Part shown: piece by piece, positions 23,370-23,729 of the stretch
Layout of the letters: every line of letters begins with the position of its first letter
How positions within the stretch are numbered: the first letter of the stretch is position 1
Assembly (NCBI GenBank): GCA_050942995.1
Contig: JBMNOI010000059.1
Coordinates: 1-23,729 of the forward strand
Direction of reading: 5' to 3'
DNA length: 23,729 nucleotides
Source of the DNA: JBMNOI01 sp050942995
GTDB lineage: Bacteria; Chloroflexota; Anaerolineae; UBA1429
Notes under the pieces: model-generated
The model's input: the letters and a program-made list of their open reading frames with translations, nothing else
The model's database searches: none
Told to the model about the DNA's origin: nothing
Translations under genes and position numbers: made by a program

Positions 23370-23729
23370 ATGCGTGAGGTAACCGTTGCGCTTGCCCAGT
23401 TTGCACCCGTGTTGAACCATGTGGAGCGTAATCTGGATCGGATGATCCGGATCGTGGAAGAGGCCTGTGTCGGGCGGCATATCGACCTGGTGGTGTTCCC
23501 CGAGCTGTGCACGACCGGTTACGAATGTGGCCTGCGTTTTGCCGATCTGGCCGAGGGTGTTTCGGGCCACGCCGTCGCCACCATGGCCCGCTGCGCTGCT
23601 GAGCACGATACCTATATCGCCTTTGGATTGGCCGAGAAGCAAAAGGTCGAAAGCGTCGTCTATAGCGCGGCCGTGCTGGTCGATCCTGACGGAGAAGTCG
23701 TGGGGGATTATCAAAAGGTTCACCTCAAG
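23370..23729 (+). CDS. Carbon-nitrogen hydrolase (nitrilase superfamily), 5' part
   Basis: The first 120 residues of a nitrilase-superfamily enzyme; the gene runs off the right edge. The strand VALAQFAPV (6-14) opens the fold. Glu45 in VVFPELCTTGYE and Lys116 in DYQKVHL are two of the three catalytic residues; the catalytic cysteine lies beyond the window. Members cut amides, carbamoyl groups or nitriles in the cytoplasm; the subfamily cannot be decided from this part. AGAGGAGG stands 9 bases before the ATG. The gene has its own promoter. Confidence 0.88.
   Translation, partial: MREVTVALAQFAPVLNHVERNLDRMIRIVEEACVGRHIDLVVFPELCTTGYECGLRFADLAEGVSGHAVATMARCAAEHDTYIAFGLAEKQKVESVVYSAAVLVDPDGEVVGDYQKVHLK

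Noticed and set aside
1..23729. CRISPR arrays, tRNA or rRNA genes, insertion sequences
   Set aside because: No regularly spaced repeats, RNA gene sequences, transposase genes or terminal inverted repeats were seen.

Overview
The window looks like a bacterial chromosome, G+C rich and densely coded. The housekeeping set at the right end (a TraR/DksA zinc-finger protein, lspA, an RluA/RluD pseudouridine synthase), a DUF5335-type protein and the style of the membrane glycosyltransferase suggest Chloroflexota. That assignment is recalled family distribution, not a search result.

Positions 20 to 20019 carry fifteen genes, all on the minus strand. They are tightly packed, and several neighbours overlap by the 4-base ATGA stop/start. 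In transcription order they are: GT2 glycosyltransferase, SAM methyltransferase, radical SAM/SPASM protein, NAD-dependent epimerase, GT2 glycosyltransferase with an N-terminal zinc ribbon, Wzx-type flippase, cobalamin-binding radical SAM protein, UbiA prenyltransferase, secreted clan-A glycoside hydrolase, CrtC/Diels-Alderase-like lipocalin-fold protein, geranylgeranyl-reductase-type flavoprotein, a second related flavoprotein, a rifampin-phosphotransferase-like dikinase, a GT1/CrtX-like glycosyltransferase and a GT39-type membrane glycosyltransferase. The only internal gap above 100 bases (9155-9301) holds two inverted repeats. A strong extended -10 promoter lies 450 bases upstream of the first gene.

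Taken together this reads as a pathway for a glycosylated isoprenoid or prenylated lipid. A prenyl chain would be attached by UbiA, hydrogenated or cyclised by the flavoproteins and the CrtC-like protein, altered by the radical SAM enzymes, glycosylated by up to four glycosyltransferases and moved across the membrane by the flippase. The product is not known to me. No phytoene synthase, prenyl diphosphate synthase, GGGP synthase, polysaccharide polymerase or priming phosphoglycosyl transferase is present, so this is neither a standard carotenoid, archaeal-lipid nor Wzx/Wzy polysaccharide locus. It is the candidate undescribed system of the window.

Positions 20577-20957 hold a small DUF5335-type gene on the minus strand. 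A divergent promoter region (about 21084-21188) separates it from a plus-strand operon of a TraR/DksA-like protein, lspA and an RluD-like gene. A separate promoter then drives a carbon-nitrogen hydrolase gene that runs off the right edge.
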